NCBI GenBank assembly: GCA_963529855.1
Contig: CAURZK010000004.1
Coordinates: 62,001-126,000, forward strand
Origin: 34-65-8 sp963529855
GTDB taxonomy: Bacteria; Pseudomonadota; Alphaproteobacteria; Sphingomonadales; Sphingomonadaceae
Direction: 5' to 3'
DNA: 64,000 nucleotides
This document shows positions 19,101 through 27,424 of the stretch, piece after piece. How positions within the stretch are numbered: the first letter of the stretch is position 1; each line of letters opens with the position of its first letter. The position numbers and the translations under genes are program-made. The notes beneath the pieces are model-generated. The model saw only the letters and a program-made list of their open reading frames with translations, was not told where the DNA came from and did no database searches.

Positions 19101-19232
19101 ATGGGTGTCAACAACCTGTTCGACAAGAATCCGCCGATCATCGGTTCGAACGCCGAACAGGCAAACACCTATCCGGGTGTTTACGACGTGATCGGCCGCG
19201 ACTTCTTCGTCTCGGTGAACATGAACTTCTGA
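16182..19232 (+). CDS. TonB-dependent outer-membrane receptor (receptor 3)
   Basis: A 1016-residue TonB-dependent receptor. The signal peptide ends AAPAYAQQ; the plug begins GIVVTGSRIQRRDLTSTSP and carries LRGLGAARNLVLVNGRRY and VYGSDALAGVINFRLRDD. The barrel ends RDFFVSVNMNF with the expected C-terminal Phe. The start at 16182 is preceded by AAGGGGG at good spacing; a second ATG at 16200 also has an AAGGGG, and one at 16161 lacks a ribosome site. Codons ending in T for Arg, Gly and Ala look more frequent than in receptors 1 and 2, which hints at high expression. It is convergent with the oxygenase/methyltransferase operon at 19310-22639, a gene neighbourhood worth testing. The substrate is unknown. 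Confidence 0.95.
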   Translation: MSKGIGMSNRFNKVSLLAGTIMASAVFAAPAYAQQDTDPENAVTTAADADSGQGTEGIVVTGSRIQRRDLTSTSPLAVVQDEEFKLSGAVNVEQVINTLPQVVPGTTAFSNNPGGGVATLNLRGLGAARNLVLVNGRRYIFFDASQIVDLNTIPQFLLDAVDVVTGGASAVYGSDALAGVINFRLRDDLNGATVGGQYAITEEGDGARYNTYVAVGADFADGRGNVTAYAEYYKRGSIFQGDREFSTFALNDNATGTALVRGGSAGVPQGRFVAASTLAIGQGASCGGTGQPPRNAGCFPIAEGTNYPGFGAFFGTPGTSTPYTAANAYNYAPANYLMVPQERWSLGGYGSYEVVDGITAYTEVAFINNRVENELAATPLTQNVNFTLSAIQPLVSAADFQQISLIAARQQAAIAAAATPGCAAVSATNPTGVCANPFGSQTTGSTTIAPLAPGQVRLQVNTRTTGIASRNVSDERNAFRALGGIKGDLTDTLQYDLYYSYARTRNGSIQEGNVSRSAFTRLAANGTCNVFGENQLSDSCVNQISILAQNTDISTLQVAQGSISGPLFTTGWASDPVAFAVGVEWRSMAAEFIPDTALSSGDVVGFNAGQPTEGSYDAKEVFGELRIPIVQDNFIERFEISGGARYSDYSLEAVGGVWSYFAGAEFAPIPDITFRGQYQRAVRAPNVQELFGGQSVGFPPATDPCSNRTAVADRTQALRDLCIATGVPSANVFQQFIQPNDQIQGAFGGNPALQEEVADTFTAGVVLRPSFIPGLNITLDYYDIEIDNAISVAGGGVNNILNLCYNTIRDANSAICGLISRDSQGVISGPPFVVTANNQNLARLTTSGWDFQLDYSTSIGFSAWGEGESRLGFFFLGNYSDENDFVPLVDLPDDVVECAGKFGLNCGNPTPKWKWSSRLSWMDGPMTTTLRWRHVGKVSDDDDDTDYFVEELEAYDLFDLAFGFNVNENFTLTMGVNNLFDKNPPIIGSNAEQANTYPGVYDVIGRDFFVSVNMNF

Positions 19233-19257
19233 TTTCGATCGGAACGCCAAAAAAGGG

Positions 19258-19283
19258 GGGCGGCGTCCGTGAGGACGCCGCCC
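19258..19283 (+). terminator. Rho-independent terminator of TonB receptor 3
   Basis: A perfect 11-bp stem GGGCGGCGTCC/GGACGCCGCCC with a GTGA loop, followed by TTCTTCTTT. It starts 26 bases after the receptor 3 stop. Confidence 0.93.
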
Positions 19284-19309
19284 TTCTTCTTTACCCCGGT
19301 AAGCGACGT

Positions 19310-20212
19310 TCAATCGTGCTGAATGATGCGGAAGTCTGCAAAGGCGGACTTTGTGCCTGTTTCGTGCAAGGGCGTACAATTGGTCTGGACAAGGCCAGAC
19401 TGGCGCAGAGTGGCAGCGAAGGTTTCGGCATCGTCGATGCGCAGACATGCCTGTTCGAGTGCGTGGATACGCGCGATTTCATGGCGTGCTTGCGTCGCGA
19501 TCGCATCGATTGCAGCGCCGACCCGCAATGGGTTGTCGTTGACACCCCAAGCCAATGTCCGTCGCAAAGCCTCCGCAATCTCCCACGCTGCCGAGGCTTG
19601 GCCGAAACGCTGCGCCGCCCGCAGCGGCGCCTCGGCCACGACCGGCGGAACAATGGCCACTCCGCTCTGTCGCAGCAGAAGGCTGCGTTTCGCTCTGCCG
19701 GGCAAGTCTTCCTCTTCGATCGCCCAGTAGATCTGCTTCTGTCGTGCCAGGCTGTAGGCGAGGATTGGCCCATCCAGGCGGTGCGTCATCAAGGCGGCCC
19801 TGCCTGACGGCGCCAAGACCCTGCGCAATTCACGGATTGCAGACTCCGGCTCGGCATATTCCAGCCCGAACTGACTGACGACCGCAGGAAAATAGGCATC
19901 AGGAAAGGGAAGCGCGCGGATATCCACGCTGCTGAGGACCTTTGTGCCTTTGGGCGGTGGCGGAAGCTCCTTGGCCAGATCCACCCCGACCGCGTCGAGA
20001 TCCCCTCGCGCCTCGCGCATCCATCGCATGACGCGTCCGTCCCCGGTGGCGAGGTCCAGCACGCGCCCTTTGCGAGTGATTGTCCGGGCAAACTCCGCCC
20101 AGGCTTTGCGTTGCGCATTTTCCAGCGAAAGGGAACTGCCCGGCAAGCATCCATTGCCCCCGGATTGCCCTGCCCAAAAGGCATCCCACGCGTGCTGATG
20201 TTCCGTAGCCAA
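19310..20212 (-). CDS. Class I SAM-dependent methyltransferase
   Basis: A 300-residue soluble methyltransferase with a Rossmann-like SAM domain. Motif I is VLDLATGDGR at residues 51-60, the acidic residue of motif II follows in AVGVDLA, and the segment ALPFPDAYFPAVVSQFGLEYA fits motifs III/IV of the Methyltransf_11 type. The C-terminal third is helical and has no domain I recognise. It is the last gene of a three-gene minus-strand operon, starting 4 bases after the TPR-oxygenase gene. The acceptor molecule is unknown. Its partnership with two 2OG/Fe(II) oxygenases suggests that it methylates a product hydroxylated by them, or a shared protein or small-molecule substrate; this is inference from gene order only. 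Confidence 0.88.
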   Translation of the reverse strand: MATEHQHAWDAFWAGQSGGNGCLPGSSLSLENAQRKAWAEFARTITRKGRVLDLATGDGRVMRWMREARGDLDAVGVDLAKELPPPPKGTKVLSSVDIRALPFPDAYFPAVVSQFGLEYAEPESAIRELRRVLAPSGRAALMTHRLDGPILAYSLARQKQIYWAIEEEDLPGRAKRSLLLRQSGVAIVPPVVAEAPLRAAQRFGQASAAWEIAEALRRTLAWGVNDNPLRVGAAIDAIATQARHEIARIHALEQACLRIDDAETFAATLRQSGLVQTNCTPLHETGTKSAFADFRIIQHD

Positions 20213-20216
20213 CCCG

Positions 20217-21905
20217 TTAATCCTTGGGCGCGTCGACGTCGAATGCGACTGTCAACCGCGTCCCAGCGCCGAAGGGACGGGTGCCATGATAAAGCGTGCT
20301 TGGAAAAAGTGCGAGATGTCCGGTCAGCGGTTGGATCGCACGCAGTGGTGGCAAGTCGAGCCCAAGATCGGCTGGTGGCCGGCCAATCTCCAACCAACCG
20401 GGCTGATTGGCTTGGTTCACTTCAGCCGGAACGTCCAGATAGAGCGCCGAAGATAGCTTGCCGTTCGAATGCACATGCGAGGTGTGAAAATCGCCGCCGC
20501 CTGCCAAGCGCACCGACCACGATCCGGCGATGCGCCATTCGGCATCGCGCAGCGCGAGCAGCGGATGCGCGTCATCCTTTGCTGGCAGGCAAGCGCGGTA
20601 ATCTTCCAGCGTTGCCACTACGGCATCGCGCAGCTGCGCGTATATTGGCTCGTGCCGATCAAACAGGCCGCCGCGTGTCTGCGTCCCGCCGCGAAGAGAC
20701 TGGCCAAGCGGCGCTGCGCTCTCGTCGTGCAGGCTGTGGAGCGCTGGAACGAGGATAGGCAGCAGCGTCTCCGCATCGCGCAAGGGGATAAACTGGACGA
20801 GCCCTTCCTGCTCGTGCAGCCACGCGGCCCGCGGATCGCCAAGCATCCGCCAAGCGACACCCAGCAGGGCCCAGGCCGAAACGTTGCCCGGCAACGCCGC
20901 GATCGCGCGTTGGAGCAGGCCTTGGGCGCGGTTCGCATCACGTGCTCGCAGCCAGTGGCGTGCTTCCTGCAGATCGCGGTGAGGTCCGCTCGTTTGCATG
21001 GAAAGCCAGATTGCGTCGGCCCGGTCCCAGTCGCCCGCTTCGCCGGCGTGGATCGCTTCCATCATCGCGAAGCGTTCGTCGCCCGGAAAGGTCGCGCGTG
21101 CACGGGCGGCGACATCGGCAGCCTGTGCGAAGCGGTCGACGCCGGCCAGCACGGCGCAGTGGGCAACCCTGATGGCAGCGTCAGCCGGCATGCGTTCTTC
21201 GGCCACGACAAATGGCGCGGCATAATCAGGGTCGCCCGCGCCATGGCGCAACTGAGCGAGAAACCGCAGCGCGTCCACCCAGTGGGGCGCCTGTGCCACC
21301 AGCGCTTCGACGATAGCATGGGCTTCGGCTGCCCGACCTGCAGCGTCGAGGGCTTGCGCTTTACCAAGCCACAGTTCCGGATCAGACGGATTCAGCGCCA
21401 GCGCATGGTCGTATGCCGCCACCGCATCAGGCTCCGACCGTTCCAGTGCGATGCGCGCGCGGCCGCTGGCAGCAACTGGCCGCCGCGGATCGAAGGAAAG
21501 CGCGGCATCGTACCACCGGGCTGAATCGCCCAGCCGACCAATATCGCGCAGCAGGCCCCCGCGTACCGAGCAGTACCGCGCATCCCGCCGATGCAGCGCC
21601 GTGTTTTCGCAGCTCTCCAGCAGAACGAGCGCTTGGGAAGTTTCCCCGGTCTGCCCAAGGGCGATTGCCCGGTTGACGATATATTCCAGATTGCCGGGAT
21701 CGAGCCGCTCGGCCTCGGCAAATCGTTTTTCCGCAAGTGCCGGGTCGTTGCCGCGCATCGCTGCATTGCCTGCACCATTCCACAGGCCCGGATCGCTCGG
21801 CCAGGCTGCAAGTGCCTCGCGATAGATCTGTTCCGCCCTAGTCGCGTCCCCGCTCGACAGGGCCGCATGAGCTTGCTGGCGATAGGCCTGCGCAGATTGC
21901 TTCAC
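20217..21905 (-). CDS. TPR protein with C-terminal 2-oxoglutarate/Fe(II) oxygenase domain
   Basis: A 562-residue two-part protein. About residues 1-330 are tandem tetratricopeptide-like helical repeats (for example NGAGNAAMRGNDPALAEKRF and ARWYDAALSFDPRRP), usually a protein- or peptide-binding platform. The C-terminal ~200 residues match the '2OG-Fe(II) oxygenase' family found with TPRs (PF13759-like): His477/His479 in HTSHVHSNG, a beta-strand SSALYLDVP, His540 in LFPSTLYHGT and Arg550 in TRLTVAFDVD, the last expected to bind 2-oxoglutarate. The start is GTG at 21905 and overlaps the stop of the upstream oxygenase gene (GTGA), indicating translational coupling. The TPR half suggests a peptide or protein substrate for hydroxylation. 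I am sure of the architecture, not of the target. Confidence 0.85.
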   Translation of the reverse strand: MKQSAQAYRQQAHAALSSGDATRAEQIYREALAAWPSDPGLWNGAGNAAMRGNDPALAEKRFAEAERLDPGNLEYIVNRAIALGQTGETSQALVLLESCENTALHRRDARYCSVRGGLLRDIGRLGDSARWYDAALSFDPRRPVAASGRARIALERSEPDAVAAYDHALALNPSDPELWLGKAQALDAAGRAAEAHAIVEALVAQAPHWVDALRFLAQLRHGAGDPDYAAPFVVAEERMPADAAIRVAHCAVLAGVDRFAQAADVAARARATFPGDERFAMMEAIHAGEAGDWDRADAIWLSMQTSGPHRDLQEARHWLRARDANRAQGLLQRAIAALPGNVSAWALLGVAWRMLGDPRAAWLHEQEGLVQFIPLRDAETLLPILVPALHSLHDESAAPLGQSLRGGTQTRGGLFDRHEPIYAQLRDAVVATLEDYRACLPAKDDAHPLLALRDAEWRIAGSWSVRLAGGGDFHTSHVHSNGKLSSALYLDVPAEVNQANQPGWLEIGRPPADLGLDLPPLRAIQPLTGHLALFPSTLYHGTRPFGAGTRLTVAFDVDAPKD

Positions 21906-22639
21906 CGATCCCTCAACCAGCCAGTGATCGCGAAGCGGCCGACCGGTGCGAACGGGGCGACGTAGGTCACCAGATGCGTCTGGGGCACCGCGAACAGGTT
22001 GAGCGCGTTGAACCGTGGCCGGAACCCTTCGACGATATCGCCATCGTCATTGAGAAAGGTGAGATACCCGCCCCAGTCGGGATGCCAGTCGTCCGGCGCC
22101 AGATTGAGGACATAGGCCACCCGCCAACCTTCTGCCACGTGGCTGTCGCTATGGCGGCCGAGGTAGTGGTTGGGCGCGAACAGGGTTGCTTGCCCATCCG
22201 CCTTCACCAGTTCCCCGATCCCGGTAATCTCGCGCGCCAGGCCGAGGAAATCGGGAGCATTGAGATGTTCCAGCAGGATTTCATAGGGTCCGTCGGGCTC
22301 CCACCGTTCGTTCAGGGCATCGACGATGGGATAGTGGGCGTAGCGGAACGCATAGTCGCCGGTGGACGACGCCTCGTGCGCCGCCATGGTTGCCCGGTTC
22401 ACTTCCTGCGCACCGGCCGGCGTGGCCAGTTCGTGATGGCGGAACGTCCGTGGCTTGGCGCGGGATTCCCCGGTCAGCACTGCCATGCTCCAGGGCGTTC
22501 CGCGCAGCATTACCGTGCGGATTTCCTCCGCCGTTTCGCGGGTCAGGACGTCGCGTACCTGGACCCGGCCGTGCCGCGCAAAGCGCTGGGCGCAGGCGTT
22601 CCGATCGATATCCGGATTGATTTCGAACAGCTTTTTCAT
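21902..22639 (-). CDS. 2-oxoglutarate/Fe(II)-dependent oxygenase (prolyl-hydroxylase-like)
   Basis: A 245-residue cytoplasmic dioxygenase of the 2OG/Fe(II) superfamily. The iron-binding triad is readable: His163 and Asp165 in GRHSDSH and His222 in VPQTHLVTYV; Arg235 in GRFAITGW is the likely 2-oxoglutarate anchor. The segment VAYVLNLAPDDWHPDWGGYL is typical of the OGFOD1/prolyl-4-hydroxylase-like branch, whose members modify proteins or peptides. The start at 22639 (MKKLFEINPD) is the first ATG of the conserved part; the frame is open upstream to 22765. It heads the operon with the TPR-oxygenase (4-base overlap) and the methyltransferase, and is divergent from the thiolase gene. The substrate is unknown. 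Confidence 0.87.
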   Translation of the reverse strand: MKKLFEINPDIDRNACAQRFARHGRVQVRDVLTRETAEEIRTVMLRGTPWSMAVLTGESRAKPRTFRHHELATPAGAQEVNRATMAAHEASSTGDYAFRYAHYPIVDALNERWEPDGPYEILLEHLNAPDFLGLAREITGIGELVKADGQATLFAPNHYLGRHSDSHVAEGWRVAYVLNLAPDDWHPDWGGYLTFLNDDGDIVEGFRPRFNALNLFAVPQTHLVTYVAPFAPVGRFAITGWLRDR

Positions 22640-22788
22640 CGACCCCGACCGTGGCGCGCCATATCGGCAAAGCATTACGCCGCCCCGCGCCAACTTGGCA
22701 AGGCGCGGAGGGAAACGGCCCCTTGCGCTTGACGTAAACGGAAACTCACCATAGGCCGGGCGCAATCGAAAGCTGGGGAGATGCGGCG

Positions 22789-23947
<1,159 letters not shown>

Positions 23948-23961
<14 letters not shown>

Positions 23962-24015
23962 GCATCGAAGCACTTTAGACCTCGAGGCACTTTGGGCGTC
24001 GAGGTGATTTGATCA
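23948..24015. repeat. Four imperfect 17-bp tandem repeats at the 3' end of the thiolase gene
   Basis: The copies begin at 23948, 23965, 23982 and 23999, each starting TCGA(A/G)G and containing CTTT or ATTT at the same offset (for example TCGAGGCACTTTGGGCG and TCGAAGCACTTTAGACC). The first copy encodes the thiolase C-terminus and stop; the others fill most of the gap to the SDR gene. Confidence 0.85.
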
Positions 24016-24038
24016 CATCATCCTGAGAGGATTCTGAC

Positions 24039-24824
24039 ATGGAAATCGGTGCAAACACTCCTGCCGTCGTGACCGGCGGCGCGTCCGGTCTGGGCGAAGC
24101 GACCGCCCGGGCCCTGGCGGCCAAGGGCGCGAAGGTCGCGATTTTCGACCTGCAGGAAGAGAAGGGCAAGGCTGTGGCGGCCGAGATCGGCGGCGTGTTC
24201 TGCGAATGCAACGTCACCGACGATGCTTCGGTCGATGCCGCCTTCGCCAAGGCGCGCGAGGCGCACGGCCAGGAACGGATCCTGGTCAACTGCGCGGGCG
24301 TGGGCAATGCGATCAAGACAGCCAGCCGTGATCGCAATACGGGCGAGATCAAGCACTTCCCCTTGGATGCGTTCAACTGGATCATTCAGATCAACCTCGT
24401 CGGCACGTTCCGCTGCATCGCCAAGTCGGCGGCGGGCATGATGACGCTCGACCCGCTGAGCGAGGACGGTGACCGCGGCGCGATCGTCAACACCGCCAGC
24501 GTTGCGGGCGAAGACGGCCAGATCGGTCAGGCTGCCTACTCCGCGTCGAAGGGCGGCGTCATCGGCATGACCCTGCCGATCGCGCGCGATCTGATGAACG
24601 AAGGGATCCGTGTGAACACGATCCTGCCGGGCATCTTCAACACCCCGTTGATGAACGCCGCCCCGCCGCAGGTGAAGGAAGCGCTGGCCGCCTCGGTCCC
24701 GTTCCCCAAGCGGCTAGGCAACCCGGCCGAATATGCCAAGCTGGCCGTGACGATGATCGAATGCGGTTACTTCAATGGCGAAGACGTGCGCCTCGACGGC
24801 GGCATCCGGATGGCGCCGCGTTGA
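24039..24824 (+). CDS. Short-chain dehydrogenase/reductase, 3-hydroxyacyl-CoA dehydrogenase type II-like
   Basis: A 261-residue classical SDR. The NAD-binding motif TGGASGLG is at residues 12-19; the catalytic residues are Ser154 in NTASVAGEDGQ, Tyr167 and Lys171 in YSASKGG. The stretch ending in PFPKRLGNPAEYA and the overall pattern match the HSD17B10-like 3-hydroxyacyl-CoA dehydrogenases rather than FabG, which fits its position between a thiolase and a crotonase: the three would give hydration, oxidation and thiolysis of acyl-CoA. The ribosome site AGAGGA is seven bases upstream. Confidence is high for the family and moderate for the acyl-CoA substrate. Confidence 0.92.
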   Translation: MEIGANTPAVVTGGASGLGEATARALAAKGAKVAIFDLQEEKGKAVAAEIGGVFCECNVTDDASVDAAFAKAREAHGQERILVNCAGVGNAIKTASRDRNTGEIKHFPLDAFNWIIQINLVGTFRCIAKSAAGMMTLDPLSEDGDRGAIVNTASVAGEDGQIGQAAYSASKGGVIGMTLPIARDLMNEGIRVNTILPGIFNTPLMNAAPPQVKEALAASVPFPKRLGNPAEYAKLAVTMIECGYFNGEDVRLDGGIRMAPR

Positions 24825-25002
24825 GGGGACCAAACGATTTTCCTACACCGGCCAAACCGGGTTAGGATCGAAGCATGACGATCCGCCGCCTCCTTCGCGC
24901 CAGCAATTGTTGGTGGTGGGAAGCGGCGGATTTTTTCGGCTCAGGACAGTGTGACAAGTGTGACACGGCCTTGCCGCAAGCGTTGGCCGGAGGAGAGGCT
25001 CG

Positions 25003-25875
25003 ATGACCGAATTCACCCAGATCAAGCTCGACATCGATGGCCCCATCGCCACGATCACGCTTCACCGGCCGGACAAGATGAACGCCTTCACCCGGGTGAT
25101 GATGGACGAGGTGATCCGCGCCCTAGACACGACCGATGCCGAGGATGCGGTGCGGGCCGTGATCGTGACCGGACACGGCGACCGGGCCTTCTGCGCGGGT
25201 GCCGACCTCACGCCAGAAGGTGGCGGGCACGTGTTCTCCGACCCCAACCCGGTCGATGACCTGTCCGACCCGCGTGTGCGCGATGGCGGCGGGCGGCTGA
25301 CACTGCGCATGTTCAACTCCAGGAAGCCGTTGATCGGGGCATGCAACGGCGTGGCCGTGGGCGTCGGCGCCACGATGCAGCTGCCGTTCGACATGCGCCT
25401 CGCCAGCGACAACGCCCGTTTCGGCTTCGTGTTCGCCCGGCGCGGGATCACGCCGGAAGCCGCCTCGAGCTGGTTCCTGCCGCGGCTGGTGGGCATGCAG
25501 ACGGCGCTCGAATGGTGCATGACGGGGCGCCTGTTTGGCGCGCAGGAGGCGCTGGACAAGGGACTGGTGCGTTCTGTGCATCCGCAGGGGGAACTGATGG
25601 ACGCGGCACGAGAGCTGGCGCGCGAGATCGCCGAGAACACCTCGGCCGTTTCGATCGCGATGACCCGTGCGATGCTGTGGCGCCTGTCCGCCATGGAACA
25701 CCCGATGATGGCGCACCGCGTGGACAGCCGCGCGATCTACCGCCTCAGCCGCAGTGCCGATGCGCGCGAAGGGGTGCAGAGCTTCCTCGAGAAACGCGCG
25801 CCAGCCTATCCCGACACGGTCAGCGGCAACATGCCGGATTTCTACCCATGGTGGGACGAGCCCGGCTTCGCGTGA
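25003..25875 (+). CDS. Enoyl-CoA hydratase/isomerase (crotonase) family protein
   Basis: A 290-residue crotonase-fold enzyme. The oxyanion-hole segments are AFCAGADLTPEGGG (about residues 62-75) and the GVAVGVGATMQLPFDMRLAS segment; a Glu in RRGITPEAASSW sits where hydratases and isomerases hold a catalytic carboxylate. The C-terminal helices are normal. It is about 25 residues longer than FadB-type hydratases because of an inserted loop after AGADL. The ATG at 25003 is preceded by GGAGAGG. It is separated from the SDR gene by 178 bases and may have its own promoter; that gap holds a direct TGTGACA repeat and no other feature. Enoyl-CoA hydratase is the likely activity, but isomerase or ring-cleaving activity cannot be excluded. 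Confidence 0.93.
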   Translation: MTEFTQIKLDIDGPIATITLHRPDKMNAFTRVMMDEVIRALDTTDAEDAVRAVIVTGHGDRAFCAGADLTPEGGGHVFSDPNPVDDLSDPRVRDGGGRLTLRMFNSRKPLIGACNGVAVGVGATMQLPFDMRLASDNARFGFVFARRGITPEAASSWFLPRLVGMQTALEWCMTGRLFGAQEALDKGLVRSVHPQGELMDAARELAREIAENTSAVSIAMTRAMLWRLSAMEHPMMAHRVDSRAIYRLSRSADAREGVQSFLEKRAPAYPDTVSGNMPDFYPWWDEPGFA

Positions 25876-25889
25876 TGCTTGGGCGGCAC

Positions 25890-25935
25890 AAACCAGCGGC
25901 ATCTTGCCAGCCCAACCGGTTGCCCTAGAAACCAG
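25890..25935. promoter_or_regulatory. Candidate MarR operator cluster
   Basis: A perfect 10-bp palindrome CAACCGGTTG at 25913-25922 is flanked by AAACCAG at 25890-25896 and 25929-25935, the last five bases before the MarR start codon. The layout suggests autoregulation. It is inference from symmetry and position. Confidence 0.4.
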
Positions 25936-25939
25936 TTCG

Positions 25940-26395
25940 ATGCCTGATGAACATGAAGCCCTTCGGCTGGCCGCGTTCCTGCCATACCAGCTATCGATCG
26001 CATCGAACGCGGTCAGCGACCGGATCGCGCAGGTCTATCGCAGCCGGTTCGGGCTCAAGATCCCGGAATGGCGGATCATGGCCGTGCTGGGCGATGCCGG
26101 CCCGCAGACCCAGCGGGCGCTGACTGCGGCAACGGTGATGGACAAGGTGGCGGTCAACCGCGCGTGCAAGACGCTGGAGGCAAGGGGCCTACTGGTGCGC
26201 GAACCCAACGCGCGCGACGGTCGCTCGCATCACATCGCGCTGACCGAAACGGGACGGGGGATGTACGACGAGATCGTGCCCCTCGCGCTCGAGATGGAAC
26301 GCAGGTTGTTCGCAAGCCTGACGGACGAGGAACGCGTTGGCTTTGCCGCGCTGCTCGCCAAGGTGCGCGAGCAGGCGGGCGAGGGCGGCCCCTAG
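25940..26395 (+). CDS. MarR family transcriptional regulator
   Basis: A 151-residue winged-helix DNA-binding protein. The helix-turn-helix covers about residues 45-90 (QRALTAATVMDKVAVNRACKTL), followed by the wing EPNARDGRSHHIALTETG with the conserved Asp-Gly-Arg-Ser. The N- and C-terminal helices form the dimer interface. Position right after the crotonase gene suggests control of the acyl-CoA genes or itself in response to an aromatic or CoA-linked ligand. The start at 25940 gives the usual family length. The stop codon overlaps that of the convergent tadC in the sequence CTAG. Confidence 0.93.
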   Translation: MPDEHEALRLAAFLPYQLSIASNAVSDRIAQVYRSRFGLKIPEWRIMAVLGDAGPQTQRALTAATVMDKVAVNRACKTLEARGLLVREPNARDGRSHHIALTETGRGMYDEIVPLALEMERRLFASLTDEERVGFAALLAKVREQAGEGGP

Positions 26396-27405
26396 TTGTT
26401 GCCCGGGCCGCCGCCGGAAAACGCGTCGTTGATCGAGCAGGCCGCGGGCCCGAGAATGACGATGAACAGCACCGGCAGGATGAACAGGATCAGCGGCACG
26501 GTCATGATCGCAGGCAGGCGCGCTGCTTTCTCCTCCGCGCGCATCATGCGTTCGTTGCGGAATTCCGCCGAAAGCACGCGCAATGCCGACGCCAGCGGCG
26601 TGCCATAACGTTCGGTCTGGATCATGGTGGTGACCACGCCGCGCACCGCATCGAGGTCGACACGGTGGGCGAGATTGTCGAATGCCAGCCTGCGTTCACT
26701 GAGGAAGGACAATTCGATCGCAGTCAGGGCGAATTCGTCCCCCAGTTCGGGATAGGCCCGGCCCAGTTCACGCGCGACGCGGTTGAACGCGGCGTCGACG
26801 GTCAAGCCAGCCTCGGCGCAAATGACCAGCAGGTCGAGCGCGTCGGGCAGCCCCTTGCGGATGGCATCGGTGCGCTTGTTGGCCTTGTTCTTGAGGTAAA
26901 GCTCAGGCCCCTTGTAGCCAAGGAACAGCAGGGCGGCCATGGCCCCGACCCGCTTCATGCCGCCCCATTCGGGGAAGTAGTTGATGAGGTAGATCATCGT
27001 GAAGCCGACCACGCCGAGCACGACCGGCAGCACGATGCGGCCAGCAATAACGTAGACCGCCAGCTCGCGGTTGCGGATGCCGGCGTGAGCCAGCTTCTGC
27101 TGGATTTCGTTGATCTGGCTTTGCTGAAGAACTTTCATGTTCTCCAGCGCATCCTTCATCTTTTCGGTCTGCTCGGTCTTGCGGACCAGGCTCTGGCGCT
27201 TGCGCGAGGTCGACTTGACGATGCCTGCCTTGAGCTCGTCGCGCCGCGCGTTCAGTGCCTTTACGCGCTTGGCCATCGGGTCTTTCACTGTGACCGCCGC
27301 ATAGATCGCGAACATGATCGCCAAGGCCGCTACGCCGGCCAGCAGCGTGCCGACGACGATCACGTCGTAACCGAAAACCGTGGGGCCGGCAGGCTGGTTC
27401 ATCAT
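26392..27405 (-). CDS. tadC: Tad pilus assembly membrane protein TadC (type II secretion F family)
   Basis: A 337-residue inner-membrane platform protein of the GspF family for Flp/Tad pilus assembly. A transmembrane helix near residues 15-35 precedes a long basic, helical cytoplasmic stretch; further membrane helices follow at about 125-150 and 300-325. The T2SSF core includes LPDALDLLVICAEAGLTVDAAF and RYGTPLASALRVLSAEFRNERM. It is the last gene of the pilus operon, 19 bases after tadB, and pairs with TadB as platform subunits. Confidence 0.92.
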   Translation of the reverse strand: MMNQPAGPTVFGYDVIVVGTLLAGVAALAIMFAIYAAVTVKDPMAKRVKALNARRDELKAGIVKSTSRKRQSLVRKTEQTEKMKDALENMKVLQQSQINEIQQKLAHAGIRNRELAVYVIAGRIVLPVVLGVVGFTMIYLINYFPEWGGMKRVGAMAALLFLGYKGPELYLKNKANKRTDAIRKGLPDALDLLVICAEAGLTVDAAFNRVARELGRAYPELGDEFALTAIELSFLSERRLAFDNLAHRVDLDAVRGVVTTMIQTERYGTPLASALRVLSAEFRNERMMRAEEKAARLPAIMTVPLILFILPVLFIVILGPAACSINDAFSGGGPGNN

Positions 27406-27424
27406 GGTGTCGTTCCGTTCCCGC

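Noticed and set aside
16149..19448. A very long open frame (about 1099 codons) on the strand opposite TonB receptor 3
   Set aside because: It is Arg/Val-rich without any domain, has no ribosome site and is an expected mirror of high-GC coding DNA.
22725..22760. TTGACGTAAACG before the thiolase, like a MerR-type (LiuR) operator
   Set aside because: Only one half of the expected dyad is visible and no -10 fits at 19-20 bases; kept as a remark only.
24949..24966. Direct repeat TGTGACAAG/TGTGACACG upstream of the crotonase
   Set aside because: Two short copies without symmetry or a clear promoter; may be chance.
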